Positions 7,534-16,656 of a stretch of DNA of 64,000 nucleotides are shown here, in pieces. The DNA comes from Microbispora hainanensis (lineage in GTDB: Bacteria > Actinomycetota > Actinomycetes > Streptosporangiales > Streptosporangiaceae), in the NCBI RefSeq assembly GCF_006874475.1, contig NZ_VIRM01000034.1:38298-102297 (forward strand), given 5' to 3'. Position 1 is the stretch's first letter; each line of letters starts with the position of its first letter. The notes under the pieces were generated by a model. The model did not search any database, was not told the origin of the DNA, and saw only the letters and a program-made list of their open reading frames with translations. The translations under genes and the position numbers were made by a program.

Positions 7534-8958
7534 ATGTCCGGACGATGGTGGGCGCTGGTCGCGGTGTCGCTCGCGACGTTCATGACCTACCTGGACAACA
7601 ACGTGGTCAACGTGGCTCTGCCGACGATCCAGCGGGACCTGGCGCTGACGATCTCCGGCCTGGAGTGGATCGTGAGCGCGTACATCCTGGTGTTCGCGGG
7701 CCTGCTGCTCGCCGGCGGACGCCTGGCGGACGTCTTCGGCCCCCGGACGGCGTTCTTCGGCGGCCTGGCGGTCTTCACGCTCGCGTCGGTGGCGGCGGGC
7801 CTCGCCGGGAGCCAGGAGACGCTGATCGCGGCGCGCGCGGTGCAGGGGCTCGGTGCGGCACTGGTGACCCCGTCGACGCTGGCCCTGCTGCCCCGGATCT
7901 TCCCCGATCAGCGCGAGCGGGCGACGGCCGTCGGCATCTGGAGCGCGGTCGGCGCCCTGGCCCTCGCGATCGGCCCGCTCACGGGCGGGTTCCTCAGCGA
8001 GAACGCCGACTGGGGCTGGATCTTCCTGATCAACCTGCCAATCGGCGTGATCGCGGCCGTGATCGGCCTGCGTTCGATCAGGGTCGAGCGGGCCGCGGCC
8101 GGGCGCTCGGCTCTCGACCTGCCGGGCCTGGCCACCTCCGCCGTGGCGCTGTTCGCCCTCACCTACGCGCTCATCGAGGGCGAGTCGCGTGGGTGGACCT
8201 CGGCGCCGATCCTCGGCGCGTTCGCGGCCTTCGCGGTGGCCGCCGTCGCGTTCCTCGTCGTCGAGTCCCGTACGGCGCAGCCGATGATCGACCTCACGTT
8301 GTTCCGCGAGCGGGTCTTCAGCGGCGGCCTGTTGTCGATGGGCCTGTGGTCGTTCGGCGTCTTCGGCATCTACTTCTTCACCGCGCTCTATCTCCAGAGC
8401 GCCCTCGGGTTCTCCCCGACGGAGGCGGGCGCGGGCTTCGGGCCCATGGCCCTGCTCATGGCGGTGATCGCGAGCGTCTCACCGCGGATCGCCGAGCGCT
8501 TCGGCAGCGCGGGCACCGTCGCCGCCGGCCTCGGCCTGATGGCGGTGGCGATCGGCGGGCTGTCGAGCGCGGGCGAGGGCTCCCACTATGGCGACCTGCT
8601 CCCCTGGTTCCTCCTGTACGGCGCGGGCGCCGGCCTGCTCGTCCCGCTGACCAACGTCGTGCTGAACGCGATGCCCCCCGCGAGGGCGGGCGTGGCCTCG
8701 GGGGTGCTCAACGTCTCCCGCGAGGTCTTCGGCCTGCTCGGCATCACGATCCTGGGCGCGATCCTGAGCGCCAGGCAGAGCGCGGTAGGCGACGCTCCGC
8801 TGCACGCCTTCCTTGAGGCCTACCGGTTCACGCTGGTGATCGCGGCCGCGATCGTGCTGGTCGGCGTTCCCGTCAGCGTCTACTCCCTGCGCCGCACCCG
8901 GGCCGCCGCCGCCTCCGCCGAGCCCAGCGAACCCGCCGTGGCCGAGCCGGTCGGCTGA
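7534..8958 (+). CDS. MFS transporter, DHA2 (EmrB/QacA) family
   Basis: 474 residues with about 14 membrane segments. The first helix carries YLDNNVVNVALPTIQRDL, the signature of the EmrB/QacA group, followed by GGRLADVFGPRTAFFGG (motif A) and ARAVQGLGAALVTPSTLALL. The ATG at 7534 follows AGGAGG with a 5-base gap and is certain. The operator array directly upstream and the divergent TetR gene define a drug-inducible efflux cassette. A hairpin terminator follows at once. The substrate is unknown. Confidence 0.92.
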   Translation: MSGRWWALVAVSLATFMTYLDNNVVNVALPTIQRDLALTISGLEWIVSAYILVFAGLLLAGGRLADVFGPRTAFFGGLAVFTLASVAAGLAGSQETLIAARAVQGLGAALVTPSTLALLPRIFPDQRERATAVGIWSAVGALALAIGPLTGGFLSENADWGWIFLINLPIGVIAAVIGLRSIRVERAAAGRSALDLPGLATSAVALFALTYALIEGESRGWTSAPILGAFAAFAVAAVAFLVVESRTAQPMIDLTLFRERVFSGGLLSMGLWSFGVFGIYFFTALYLQSALGFSPTEAGAGFGPMALLMAVIASVSPRIAERFGSAGTVAAGLGLMAVAIGGLSSAGEGSHYGDLLPWFLLYGAGAGLLVPLTNVVLNAMPPARAGVASGVLNVSREVFGLLGITILGAILSARQSAVGDAPLHAFLEAYRFTLVIAAAIVLVGVPVSVYSLRRTRAAAASAEPSEPAVAEPVG

Positions 8959-8960
8959 GT

Positions 8961-8990
8961 CCCGTACGGCTCCGCGCCGAGCCGTACGGG
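8961..8990 (+). terminator. terminator hairpin after the MFS gene
   Basis: A perfect 11-bp stem, CCCGTACGGCT / AGCCGTACGGG, with an 8-base loop, starting 2 bp after the stop codon. No U-tract, typical of actinomycete terminators. Confidence 0.7.
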
Positions 8991-9094
8991 AAGGTCGCAC
9001 TACTCCTTGATCAGGTCGTCGTGGGCGCCACCGGGCAGGCCCGGCATTTCCCGCGACATCGAAAGGGGGGGGCGGAATCCGGGACAATGAGCTG

Positions 9095-9535
9095 GTGCCG
9101 GCACGCAGAATCGACCCAGGGAAGATCAGGGAAGCGCTCGACGCCCAGCTCGCCGATCTCGGCAGACCGCCGTTCGACGGTCCCGAGGGCATGGCGGGCA
9201 ACGCGTGCGTGCTGGCCGTGCTCGACGCCTACGAGGCCGGGCTCACGCCGCTGAGGGCCGCCGCCCGCGCCGCCGTACGGCACCTGCTCGAAGAGCTGGC
9301 CGCGCGGGCGCCGGGACGGTCGGTGGAGGTGCGGGTGCCCCCGCACGCGGCCGTGCAGTGTGTGGAGGGGCCCCGGCACACGCGGGGCACCCCGCCCAAC
9401 GTCATCGAGACCGACCCTCGCACCTGGCTCGAACTGGCCACGGGGCGGCTGTCATGGGCCGACGCCACCGCCGCGGGGAAGATCGCGGCCAGCGGCGCCC
9501 GGGCCGACCTGTCCGCGCTGCTCCCTCTCTGGTGA
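9095..9535 (+). CDS. sterol-carrier-family (SCP-like) protein
   Basis: 146 residues from a GTG start. It begins [19 protein letters not shown] and continues with a helix, then the strand pattern [20 protein letters not shown] and [18 protein letters not shown]. This matches the small actinobacterial proteins with an SCP2-like C-terminal domain that bind hydrophobic ligands; they often sit beside purF, as here. No catalytic residues are known. Cytoplasmic, no signal peptide. It ends 7 bp before the convergent DUF4190 gene's stop. Confidence 0.75.
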   Translation: MPARRIDPGKIREALDAQLADLGRPPFDGPEGMAGNACVLAVLDAYEAGLTPLRAAARAAVRHLLEELAARAPGRSVEVRVPPHAAVQCVEGPRHTRGTPPNVIETDPRTWLELATGRLSWADATAAGKIAASGARADLSALLPLW

Positions 9536-9542
9536 CCACGGG

Positions 9543-10127
9543 TCACTGGAGCCCGGAGAGCCTGTCCTGCACGCAGCGCTGCGCGTCCTCCTGGGTGGGA
9601 TAGAGCCGGCGGTCGAAGCACTCGCCGACGCGCTTGGTCGTGAACCAGTTGTAGAGCGCCACGCTCATGATCAGGGCGAGCAGCAGGGTCATGGTGCTCA
9701 GCACCACCCCTCCGATCGCCCTGCCCCGGTTGGAGTTCTTGGCGATCGCCACGATGCCGATGACGAGCCCGGCGATCGCCACGAGCGTGCCGATTCCGCA
9801 GACCAGCAGCAGGACGATCGAGCAGATCCCCAGCACCAGCGCGGCCGTCCCGAGCCCGCCACCCGGTTGCGGCCCCCAGGGCCCGCCGGGACGTCCGCCC
9901 GGCCCCGGAGGCGGCGGCAGCGGCCCCCCGTACGGCGGCTGACCGTACGGGGGCTGACCGTACGGCGGCTGGCCATACGGTCCTTCGTAAGGAGGCCAGC
10001 CGTAGGGCGGTCCCCCGTACGGCGGGCCCCCGGGCCCTTCGGGCACCCCGGCCGACGGCTCCCGCTCCTCCGGAGCCCCCGGGCCGTACGGCTCCCGCGG
10101 ACCCCCGGCGTCGTCGGGTGTCGCCAC
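9543..10127 (-). CDS. DUF4190-type membrane protein with Pro/Tyr/Gly-rich N-terminus
   Basis: 194 residues. The GTG at 10127 is preferred over an ATG six bases earlier because GGGAGGG lies 6 bases before it. The first ~85 residues are low complexity with PPYGQ/PPYGG repeats. Two transmembrane helices follow (ALVLGICSIVLLLVCGIGTL and GVVLSTMTLLLALIMSVAL), a layout typical of DUF4190 proteins. A short C-terminal segment with two Cys (CFDRRLYPTQ, RCVQDRL) probably lies outside the cell. Function unknown; proline-rich tails of this kind often act in membrane-associated assemblies. Confidence 0.75.
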   Translation of the reverse strand: MATPDDAGGPREPYGPGAPEEREPSAGVPEGPGGPPYGGPPYGWPPYEGPYGQPPYGQPPYGQPPYGGPLPPPPGPGGRPGGPWGPQPGGGLGTAALVLGICSIVLLLVCGIGTLVAIAGLVIGIVAIAKNSNRGRAIGGVVLSTMTLLLALIMSVALYNWFTTKRVGECFDRRLYPTQEDAQRCVQDRLSGLQ

Positions 10128-10274
10128 GATCATCCCTCCCCTGCCGGTTCCGGGCCCCAAATCCGATTCTCAGGGCCTGCCCGGAAGCCCAGGCTGCCCC
10201 GAAATCCGCGTGTGAGCAGGGGTGACACGGCAAAGGGCGGGTGATGGTTCCGGCGCCTGAAGGGCATGCCCGGG

Positions 10275-10303
10275 TTTGAGCAGCGCCAACGCCCAAATAG
10301 ACT
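10275..10303 (+). promoter_or_regulatory. candidate leaderless promoter of purF
   Basis: TTTGAG (10275-10280), a 17-bp spacer and TAGACT (10298-10303), followed 7 bases later by the GTG start at 10311. Spacing and -10 match leaderless actinobacterial promoters and decide the purF start. Confidence 0.6.
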
Positions 10304-10310
10304 CAAGTAC

Positions 10311-11747
10311 GTGTTGAAGGGCGACGGCCGGCTGGGCCATGACCTCGACCCCCAGGACCGCGCTCCGAAGGACGCCTGTGGCGTCTTCGGCGTATGGGCG
10401 CCCGGGGAGGACGTCTCCAAACTCACCTACTACGGCCTCTACGCATTGCAGCACCGCGGGCAGGAGTCTGCGGGCATTGCGGTAAGCGAGGGCAACCGCA
10501 TTCTCGTCTACAAGGACATGGGCCTGGTGGCCCAGGTCTTCGACGAGTCGATCCTCGGCACCCTGCGGGGGCACCTGGCGATCGGCCACTGCCGTTATTC
10601 CACCACCGGATCGAGTGTCTGGGAGAACGCGCAGCCGACGCTGAACTCCAGCGACGGCAAGGGGCTGGCGCTCGCCCACAACGGCAATCTGATCAACACC
10701 GCTCACCTCGCGGAAGGGCTCGCGCCCGGCTCCATCCGGGCGACGACCGACACCGAGGTGCTCACCGCCCTCCTGGCCCAGGACTCCTCGCGCCCGGTCG
10801 AGGACGTGGCGGCCGAGCTGCTTCCGGAGGTCAAGGGCGCCTACTCGCTCGTCTGGATGAACGAGACGACGCTGTTCGCCGCCCGTGACCCGCAGGGCAT
10901 CCGCCCGCTCGTGCTGGGCCGGCTGGAGCGCGGCTGGGTGGTCGCGTCCGAGACCGCCGCGCTCGACATCGTCGGCGCGTCGTTCATCCGCGAGATCGAG
11001 CCCGGCGAGCTGCTGACCATCGACGAGCGCGGGGTCCGCTCGCGGCGCTTCGCACCGGCCGAGCCCAAGGGCTGCCTGTTCGAGTACGTCTACCTCGCCC
11101 GTCCCGACACCACGATCGCCGGGCGTGGCGTGCAGTCCACCCGGGTCGAGGTCGGCCGTGTGCTGGCCCGCGAACACCCGGTGGACGCCGACCTCGTGAT
11201 CCCGACGCCCGAGTCCGGGACGCCCGCCGCCATCGGCTACGCCGAGCAGAGCGGCATCCCGTACGGCCAGGGCCTGGTGAAGAACTCCTACGTCGGCCGG
11301 ACGTTCATCCAGCCGTCGCAGACCATACGCCAGCTCGGCATCCGCCTCAAGCTCAACCCGCTGCGCGAGGTCATCGAGGGCAAGCGCCTGGTGGTCGTGG
11401 ACGACTCCATCGTCCGCGGCAACACGCAGCGGGCCATCGTGAAGATGCTGCGCGAGGCCGGGGCCACCGAGGTCCACGTGCGGATCTCCTCGCCCCCGGT
11501 CGCCTGGCCGTGCTTCTACGGCATCGACTTCGCCACCCGTGCGGAGCTGATCGCCGGGTCGCTGTCGGTCGAGGAGATCCGATCCTCGCTCGGCGCCGAC
11601 TCCCTCGGGTACATCTCCCTGGAGGGGCTCACCCGGGCGACGACGCTGCCGGCCGACCGCCTGTGCCGCGCGTGCTTCACCGGCGAGTACCCCATTCCTA
11701 TCGAGGACGACAGGGTGGGCAAGTTCGTGCTGGAGGCTCAGCGATGA
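10311..11747 (+). CDS. purF: amidophosphoribosyltransferase (PurF)
   Basis: First committed step of purine synthesis: glutamine plus PRPP gives phosphoribosylamine. From the GTG at 10311 the protein is 478 residues. An N-terminal propeptide of 22 residues precedes the catalytic Cys23 (CGVFGVW), which is unmasked by processing. The glutamine amidotransferase half has YALQHRGQESAGI and GHCRYSTTGSS; the phosphoribosyltransferase half has VVVDDSIVRGNTQRA. Cysteines in KGCLFEY, PCFYGID and LCRACFTG match the four 4Fe-4S ligands of Bacillus-type PurF. An in-frame ATG at 10266 is rejected in favour of the promoter-aligned GTG. It overlaps purM by 4 bp (ATGA), so the two are translationally coupled. 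Confidence 0.97.
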   Translation: MLKGDGRLGHDLDPQDRAPKDACGVFGVWAPGEDVSKLTYYGLYALQHRGQESAGIAVSEGNRILVYKDMGLVAQVFDESILGTLRGHLAIGHCRYSTTGSSVWENAQPTLNSSDGKGLALAHNGNLINTAHLAEGLAPGSIRATTDTEVLTALLAQDSSRPVEDVAAELLPEVKGAYSLVWMNETTLFAARDPQGIRPLVLGRLERGWVVASETAALDIVGASFIREIEPGELLTIDERGVRSRRFAPAEPKGCLFEYVYLARPDTTIAGRGVQSTRVEVGRVLAREHPVDADLVIPTPESGTPAAIGYAEQSGIPYGQGLVKNSYVGRTFIQPSQTIRQLGIRLKLNPLREVIEGKRLVVVDDSIVRGNTQRAIVKMLREAGATEVHVRISSPPVAWPCFYGIDFATRAELIAGSLSVEEIRSSLGADSLGYISLEGLTRATTLPADRLCRACFTGEYPIPIEDDRVGKFVLEAQR

Positions 11748-12772
11748 CCAGCTACGCCGACGCCGGCGTCGACATCGAGGCCGGTGACCGCGCGGTCGAG
11801 CTGATGAAGTCGCGGGTGGCGCGCTCCCGGCGCCCGGAGGTCGTGGACGACGCCAGCGGCTTCGCCGGGCTCTTCGACGCCTCGGCGTTCCTGCGCTACC
11901 GCAGGCCGCTGCTGGCCACGTCCACCGACGGCGTGGGCACCAAGGTCATGCTGGCCCAGCAGCTCGGCAAGCACGACACGATCGGGATCGACCTCGTCGG
12001 CATGGTCGTGGACGACCTCGTGGTCTGCGGGGCCGAGCCGCTGTTCATGACCGACTACATCGCGTGCGGCAAGGTCGTGCCCGAGCGGATCGCCGACATC
12101 GTGGGCGGCGTGGCCGAGGGGTGCCGGCTCGCGGGCTGCGCGCTGGTCGGCGGGGAGACCGCCGAGCACCCCGGCGCGATGGGCCCCGACGAGTACGACC
12201 TCGCGGGCGCCGGCACCGGAGTCGTCGAGGCCGACGAGATGCTCGGCCCCGACCGGGTCGTGCCGGGCGACGTGGTGCTCGGGCTGGCCTCCAGCGGCGT
12301 CCACTCCAACGGCTATTCGCTGGTCAGGCACGTGATCAAGACCGCCGGGCTGCGCCTGGAGCAGGAGCTGCCCGAGCTGGGCCGTACGCTCGGCGAGGAG
12401 CTGCTGGAGCCCACGCGCATCTATTCGCTCGACTGCCTGGCGCTCATCCGGGAGACCGAGGTCCACGCCCTGGCGCACATCACCGGCGGCGGGCTGGCGG
12501 CCAACCTGGCCAGGTCACTGCCCGGCACGGTGGACGCCCTGCTCGACCGGGGCTCCTGGACCCCGCCCGCGATCTTCGAGGTGCTGGGCGGACACGGCGG
12601 CGTGCCCCAGGAGGAGATGGACAAGACGTTCAACCTCGGCGTGGGCATGTGCGCGATCATCCCGGCGGCGGAGGCCGACAAGGCACTCGCGCTGCTGACC
12701 GGTCGGGGCCTGCCCGCCTGGGTGCTGGGTGAGATCGTCGAGGGCGAGGGACGGGCCCGTTTCCGTCAGTGA
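11744..12772 (+). CDS. purM: phosphoribosylformylglycinamidine cyclo-ligase (PurM, AIR synthetase)
   Basis: 342 residues; ATP-dependent ring closure giving aminoimidazole ribotide, step five of purine synthesis. It begins YADAGVDIEAGDRAVELMK and carries LATSTDGVGTKVMLAQQL, GIDLVGMVVDDLVVCGAEPL and GLASSGVHSNGYSLVR, all PurM signatures. Near-normal length. The start overlaps the purF stop, so they form one operon. No U-tract terminator is visible downstream. Confidence 0.97.
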   Translation: MTSYADAGVDIEAGDRAVELMKSRVARSRRPEVVDDASGFAGLFDASAFLRYRRPLLATSTDGVGTKVMLAQQLGKHDTIGIDLVGMVVDDLVVCGAEPLFMTDYIACGKVVPERIADIVGGVAEGCRLAGCALVGGETAEHPGAMGPDEYDLAGAGTGVVEADEMLGPDRVVPGDVVLGLASSGVHSNGYSLVRHVIKTAGLRLEQELPELGRTLGEELLEPTRIYSLDCLALIRETEVHALAHITGGGLAANLARSLPGTVDALLDRGSWTPPAIFEVLGGHGGVPQEEMDKTFNLGVGMCAIIPAAEADKALALLTGRGLPAWVLGEIVEGEGRARFRQ

Positions 12773-13081
12773 GACCTGGGCCGGACGAACGTTGACCGGG
12801 CGGGCCGCGTCGCGGCGGTCCCCCGGAGCCTCCTTACGGCCGGCGGGCATCCGTCATCGGCGTGAGATCCGTCACTCGCGGGAAAATGCACCCACGGCCA
12901 ACCTCACAGGGCCGACTCCACAGGATCCGGGCATCACGACAGGGCGACGGCCACAACGGCTCGCCATCACAAGGATCAACCGGTTTCCAGGAGCCCGCAG
13001 CCCGCGATCCGGCCGGATCGGCGATGAGGGAACACGCCCATGACGCACCGACCGGCGGTGACCGGGTCCGGCCACATATAT

Positions 13082-13123
13082 GGCCGTCCACAATGGTCCC
13101 CATTTGCGGCCGTCCACAATGGT
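13082..13123. repeat. 16-bp direct repeat, GGCCGTCCACAATGGT x2
   Basis: Identical copies at 13082-13097 and 13108-13123, period 26 bp. Downstream of both convergent genes, so not an obvious operator for either. Function unknown. Confidence 0.8.
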
Positions 13124-13209
13124 GCGGCCGACCGGCACCCTCCCCGCGCCCGTCCCCGCACCCCCGAGGCGAGGGGCGGACGGGAGAGCGACTCGCGGAC
13201 ATTGAGAGA

Positions 13210-13236
13210 ACCCGGCGGGAACGTCCCCCGCCGGGT
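13210..13236 (-). terminator. terminator hairpin of the DUF3073 gene
   Basis: A perfect 10-bp stem, ACCCGGCGGG / CCCGCCGGGT, with a 7-base loop, beginning 25 bp beyond the DUF3073 stop codon. Confidence 0.65.
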
Positions 13237-13261
13237 CACTCACCTGGCGATCAGAACCGGG

Positions 13262-13492
13262 TCAACGCCGACCACGGCGGTCGTCGTCGCCGTCGTCGTC
13301 GTCGACGGCCGCGTAATCGGCGTAGCGATCAGCCAACTCGTCGTAAGGGTCATGCTCGTCACTGTGGCCGGAATCGTCGGCGTCCACGACTCCGAGCTCC
13401 GCGCGCAGGCGCTCAAGATCCGTCCCGCCGCTGTTGTACTTCAGCTGACGGGCGACCTTGACCTGCTTGGCCTTGGCTCGGCCGCGCCCCAT
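13262..13492 (-). CDS. DUF3073 family protein
   Basis: 76 residues. The basic N-terminus MGRGRAKAKQVKVARQLKYN is the conserved DUF3073 signature, followed by GTDLERLRAELG and a very acidic tail (VDDDDGDDD). The family is confined to actinobacteria and regularly lies between purM and bldC, as here. The strong charge split suggests nucleic acid or protein binding, but the function is unknown. Confidence 0.92.
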   Translation of the reverse strand: MGRGRAKAKQVKVARQLKYNSGGTDLERLRAELGVVDADDSGHSDEHDPYDELADRYADYAAVDDDDGDDDRRGRR

Positions 13493-13643
13493 TGGCTCGA
13501 CCCCCTCATGCGGGGCCGTGCCCGACCCCTCGTCACTAACGCACCGCGCACCGACGCCACCTGACTTCAGGCGTCAGTCTCTCGTTCGCCTATTACCGTA
13601 CCTGGTTTGTGCGCCGCTCGGTACGTCGTACGAGCGGCGGCGG

Positions 13644-14762
13644 TCAGCGCCGGAGCCAAATACCCCTTAGCCGACCGATTTCTGACATTCTCCGCTCTGC
13701 CAGCCTATCCGCTGCGACGGCGGGAGGGACGCCTTCCTCCTCGGCCGAGCTGAAGATCTTCAAGGTCGTGTCGAAGATCTTCGCCGCCCGGGCGCGGGCG
13801 CGGTCCATGTCGAAGCCCTCGATCTCGTCGGCCACCTGGATGACCCCGCCGGAGTTCACGACGTAGTCCGGGGCGTACAGGATGCCCCGCTCGGCGAGCT
13901 GCTTCTCGACGCCGGGATGGGCGAGCTGGTTGTTGGCCCCACCACAGACGATCTTCGCCTTGAGCCGGGGGACGGTCTCGTCGTCCAGCGCGCCGCCGAG
14001 GGCGCAGGGCGCGTACACGTCGATGTCGGACGCCACGAGGGTGGCGGCGTCGGGCACGACCTCGACCTCGGGGTGGCGCTGCCGCACCTGTTCGACGGCC
14101 CGCTCGTTCACGTCGCAGATCACGACCTCGGCGCCGTCCTGGAGCAGGTGCTCGACCAGGCGGTGGCCGACCTTGCCGACCCCCTCGATCCCGACTCGCC
14201 TGCCGCGCAGGGAGGAGGCGCCGTACACGTGGTCGGCGGCGGCCCGCATCCCCTGGAACACGCCGAAGGCGGTGAGGATGGAGGAGTCTCCGGCGCCGCC
14301 GTGTTCCTGCGTGCGGCCGGTGACGTAGGAGCACTCGCGCGCCACCACGTCCATGTCCTCGCTGTAGGTGCCCACGTCGCAGGCGGTGTAGTAGCGCCCG
14401 CCGAGCGACTGGACGAACCTGCCGTAGGCCCGCAGGAGAGCCTCGCTCTTGTCGGCCGAGGGATCGCCGATGATGACGGCCTTGGCGCCGCCGAGGTCGA
14501 GACCGGCCAGCGCGTTCTTGTACGCCATGGCCCGGGAGAGGTTGAGCACGTCGGCGAGCGCGGCCTGCTCGCTCGGGTAGGGATAGAACCGGGTGCCGCC
14601 GAGCCCCGGTCCGAGGGCGGTGCTGTAGATCGCGATGATGGCATACAGGCCGCTACGCTCGTCGGAGCAGAAGACGACCTGTTCGTGTCGCACCGGCTGG
14701 GCGGGGTTCGTGTCGCCCCCGGAGCTGGAATCCTTGTGGGACAGCCCGAAAACGTCGGTCAC
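13644..14762 (-). CDS. vdh: valine/leucine dehydrogenase (Glu/Leu/Phe/Val dehydrogenase family)
   Basis: 372 residues; oxidative deamination of branched-chain amino acids to 2-oxo acids with NAD. The catalytic domain shows [12 protein letters not shown] and [19 protein letters not shown] with the two active-site lysines; the Rossmann domain has [20 protein letters not shown]. The GTG at 14762 is chosen because AGGAG lies 8 bases before it. The location between DUF3073 and bldC matches Streptomyces valine dehydrogenase, hence the symbol; substrate preference (Val versus Leu) is not proven. It supplies starter units for fatty acids and polyketides in relatives. Confidence 0.92.
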   Translation of the reverse strand: MTDVFGLSHKDSSSGGDTNPAQPVRHEQVVFCSDERSGLYAIIAIYSTALGPGLGGTRFYPYPSEQAALADVLNLSRAMAYKNALAGLDLGGAKAVIIGDPSADKSEALLRAYGRFVQSLGGRYYTACDVGTYSEDMDVVARECSYVTGRTQEHGGAGDSSILTAFGVFQGMRAAADHVYGASSLRGRRVGIEGVGKVGHRLVEHLLQDGAEVVICDVNERAVEQVRQRHPEVEVVPDAATLVASDIDVYAPCALGGALDDETVPRLKAKIVCGGANNQLAHPGVEKQLAERGILYAPDYVVNSGGVIQVADEIEGFDMDRARARAAKIFDTTLKIFSSAEEEGVPPAVAADRLAERRMSEIGRLRGIWLRR

Positions 14763-14896
14763 GGTGGTGACTCCTGATCGTGTACGCCGCCTCGTTGCGG
14801 CGATCGGCCTCCAGCTTATCGGACGACCCCACAAAACGATCATGGAAACCCGGGACGGTGCTGCACAGGCGTCCCGCGACGTGGCACGATTCTGGT

Positions 14897-15763
14897 GTGC
14901 TCCCCTACGCCGCCTATCTCCGTGTGTACGAGCCGCTGACCGCTTTCGCCCCGCACGATCAGGCTCGGTGGGCCCGGTACGCGGACTCGCGCGACCGGCC
15001 GCGCCGGGCGGGCGCGCTCGAGGTCGAACACGGCGAGGCGGTCCGCCGCCTGTTGCCGGTCCCGCCGCTGCCGGCGCCCGAGCGGGAGAGCCCCAACGCC
15101 TACCTGCGCCGGGTGGAGGAGACGCTGTACGTCTGCCCCTGGCAGAGCAGGCTGCGGTCGTGGCTGGCGTTCGCGTCGTTCCGCGGGAGCGTCCCGGTCA
15201 AGCTGGCCTCCCGGTTCGTGCCGCAGGCCATCGCGGAGCAGACCGCCGACGACTTCGACCGGTTCAAGCGGGGAGAGCAGTCCCTGCGCACCCACATCCG
15301 TACGAGCACCTGGCATGTGCCGATCGCGTGGTTCGTGCCGTTCGACTCGGCCGAGCGCTGGCTCGTGCTGGGCTCGGAGCAGCCGGCCGAGGCGGGCGCG
15401 CAGACCACCGCCGCGCCGCCCAGGAACATGCTGTACGTCACCTCGATGGCGCAGGCCCGGCGCCGGGTGGCCCGGGCTCTGGTGGTGATCCGCAGGCACG
15501 TCGGGCAGGTGGCGGCCCTCACCGAGGTCGAGGAGGTGGGCCGCTGGCTGGAGGAGTTCCACCCCCACTCGCTGGTGGAGCTCGACTACGGCGGCCTCGT
15601 CCACCTGATGGACGACCGCACCCTCCAGGGCGACCAGTCCGTCGCCGAGGTGGCGACCGCCCTCGCGGGCTTGGACAACGGTCAGGAAGAACTTGCCTTC
15701 GCGATGTATCAGCGCGTGATTCTCCGCTGGAGGTCGATTCGCGCTCTAGAGTCGGCAAACTGA
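14897..15763 (+). CDS. conserved actinobacterial protein of unknown function
   Basis: 288 residues from the GTG at 14897 ([17 protein letters not shown]). The start is preceded by CACGAT with a 6-base gap, suggesting a leaderless message; no ribosome binding site is seen. No signal peptide or membrane span. Recognisable patches include [36 protein letters not shown] and [21 protein letters not shown] know it only as the conserved gene between vdh and bldC in filamentous actinomycetes. Divergent from vdh, with 134 bp between. No function is assigned. Confidence 0.8.
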   Translation: MLPYAAYLRVYEPLTAFAPHDQARWARYADSRDRPRRAGALEVEHGEAVRRLLPVPPLPAPERESPNAYLRRVEETLYVCPWQSRLRSWLAFASFRGSVPVKLASRFVPQAIAEQTADDFDRFKRGEQSLRTHIRTSTWHVPIAWFVPFDSAERWLVLGSEQPAEAGAQTTAAPPRNMLYVTSMAQARRRVARALVVIRRHVGQVAALTEVEEVGRWLEEFHPHSLVELDYGGLVHLMDDRTLQGDQSVAEVATALAGLDNGQEELAFAMYQRVILRWRSIRALESAN

Positions 15764-16184
15764 CGGTCATGAACATGCCCTGACCTGCCAATTCAGGTCA
15801 TGGCAGCGTCGATCTCACATCTACGAACTGAGTAGTTTGCCGTTTTCACTGCGATACCACGAAACGTGTCGCTAGAATCACCGAGCGTGACATCAACCCG
15901 TGGTCGAGACGTTGTGCCCAGAGGGCTCGCCAATCGCACTACGTGGCTGTATGGTCACATCGGGTGATGCCGTAAATGGTCCTAGAAACCGCACGTTTTT
16001 GGATCATTGACGGACATCCGTGACAGTGCCGCGACCGACAGGATTTCCCCGAACGCAGCGGCGTCGAGGCGGACAACGCCGCTCCGGCCGACGCGACGGG
16101 GGCAGGGCTTGACGGAAGGGGCACTTGCGCCAGACAAGTCGCAGGATCGCTGCCGGCGGTCCACACGGAGGAGAGGCCGCACAA
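15764..16184. other. 421-bp leader/promoter region of bldC
   Basis: No gene is seen. The region is less GC-rich than its surroundings. A -10-like TAGAAT lies at 15873-15878 without a clear -35. If it is used, bldC has a ~300-base untranslated leader. The ribosome binding site GGAGGAG is at 16167-16173. Confidence 0.5.
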
Positions 16185-16388
16185 ATGTCAGCTCGTACAC
16201 CCGAGGCCGAGCCACTGCTCACCCCGGCGGAGGTCGCCACGATGTTCCGCGTCGACCCCAAGACCGTCACCCGGTGGGCGAAGGCGGGCAAGTTGACGTC
16301 CATCCGCACCCTCGGCGGTCACCGGCGTTACCGGGAGACCGAGGTCCGGGCACTGCTCGCGGGGATTCCGCAGCAGCGGTCCGAGTAG
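16185..16388 (+). CDS. bldC: BldC, MerR-like developmental regulator
   Basis: 67 residues, essentially one winged-helix MerR-type DNA-binding domain: LLTPAEVATMFRVDPKTV, then TRWAKAGKLTSIRTLGGH, ending in ALLAGIPQQRSE. This is nearly identical to BldC as I remember it from Streptomyces. There it binds DNA head-to-tail on direct repeats and holds back premature sporulation. There is no effector domain. The start at 16185 is supported by GGAGGAG/GAGG upstream and family length. Its presence implies a filamentous, sporulating lifestyle. Confidence 0.97.
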   Translation: MSARTPEAEPLLTPAEVATMFRVDPKTVTRWAKAGKLTSIRTLGGHRRYRETEVRALLAGIPQQRSE

Positions 16389-16610
16389 GACGTGGCCGTC
16401 ACGCCACGGGGGGAACGACGGCGCGCTCGCGTCGGGGATGTGAGCGCGTCCACCACACTCCCGTGACCGCTGCCGGTCATGGGAGGGGATCTGGGGTCGG
16501 CGCCGCCCGCCCGGCGCCTCCCCGCGCGCACGATCCGTTCACCCCTGGAGGTTCCCCCGTTCTCCCCATGCGTACGCCCCGGCCTTCGTGCCTCGGGACG
16601 TCTCGCGAAT

Positions 16611-16646
16611 GCGGTGAGTAACGCGGTGAGTAACGCGCTGAGTAAC
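16611..16646. repeat. 12-bp tandem repeat, GCGGTGAGTAAC x3
   Basis: Units at 16611-16622, 16623-16634 and 16635-16646 (the last with one change), just beyond the 3' end of the TetR gene whose own tail is also repetitive. Probably replication slippage. Confidence 0.85.
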
Positions 16647-16656
16647 GCGCGAGGGT

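Larger units (their letters stand above)
12773..13261. other. 489-bp intergenic region between convergent purM and DUF3073 genes
   Basis: I see no credible gene here; open frames in several phases lack ribosome binding sites and protein-like composition. It holds a 16-bp direct repeat (13082-13123) and the terminator of the DUF3073 gene (13210-13236). A short AT-rich CACATATATGG stretch lies just before the repeat. Confidence 0.7.

Noticed and set aside
12862..13564. Overlapping open frames across the purM-DUF3073 gap
   Set aside because: No ribosome binding sites, unnatural composition, and they run antisense through the well-supported DUF3073 gene.
16392..16409. Small hairpin CGTGGC / GCCACG just after bldC
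   Set aside because: Only 6 bp of stem and no T-tract; common by chance in such GC-rich DNA.
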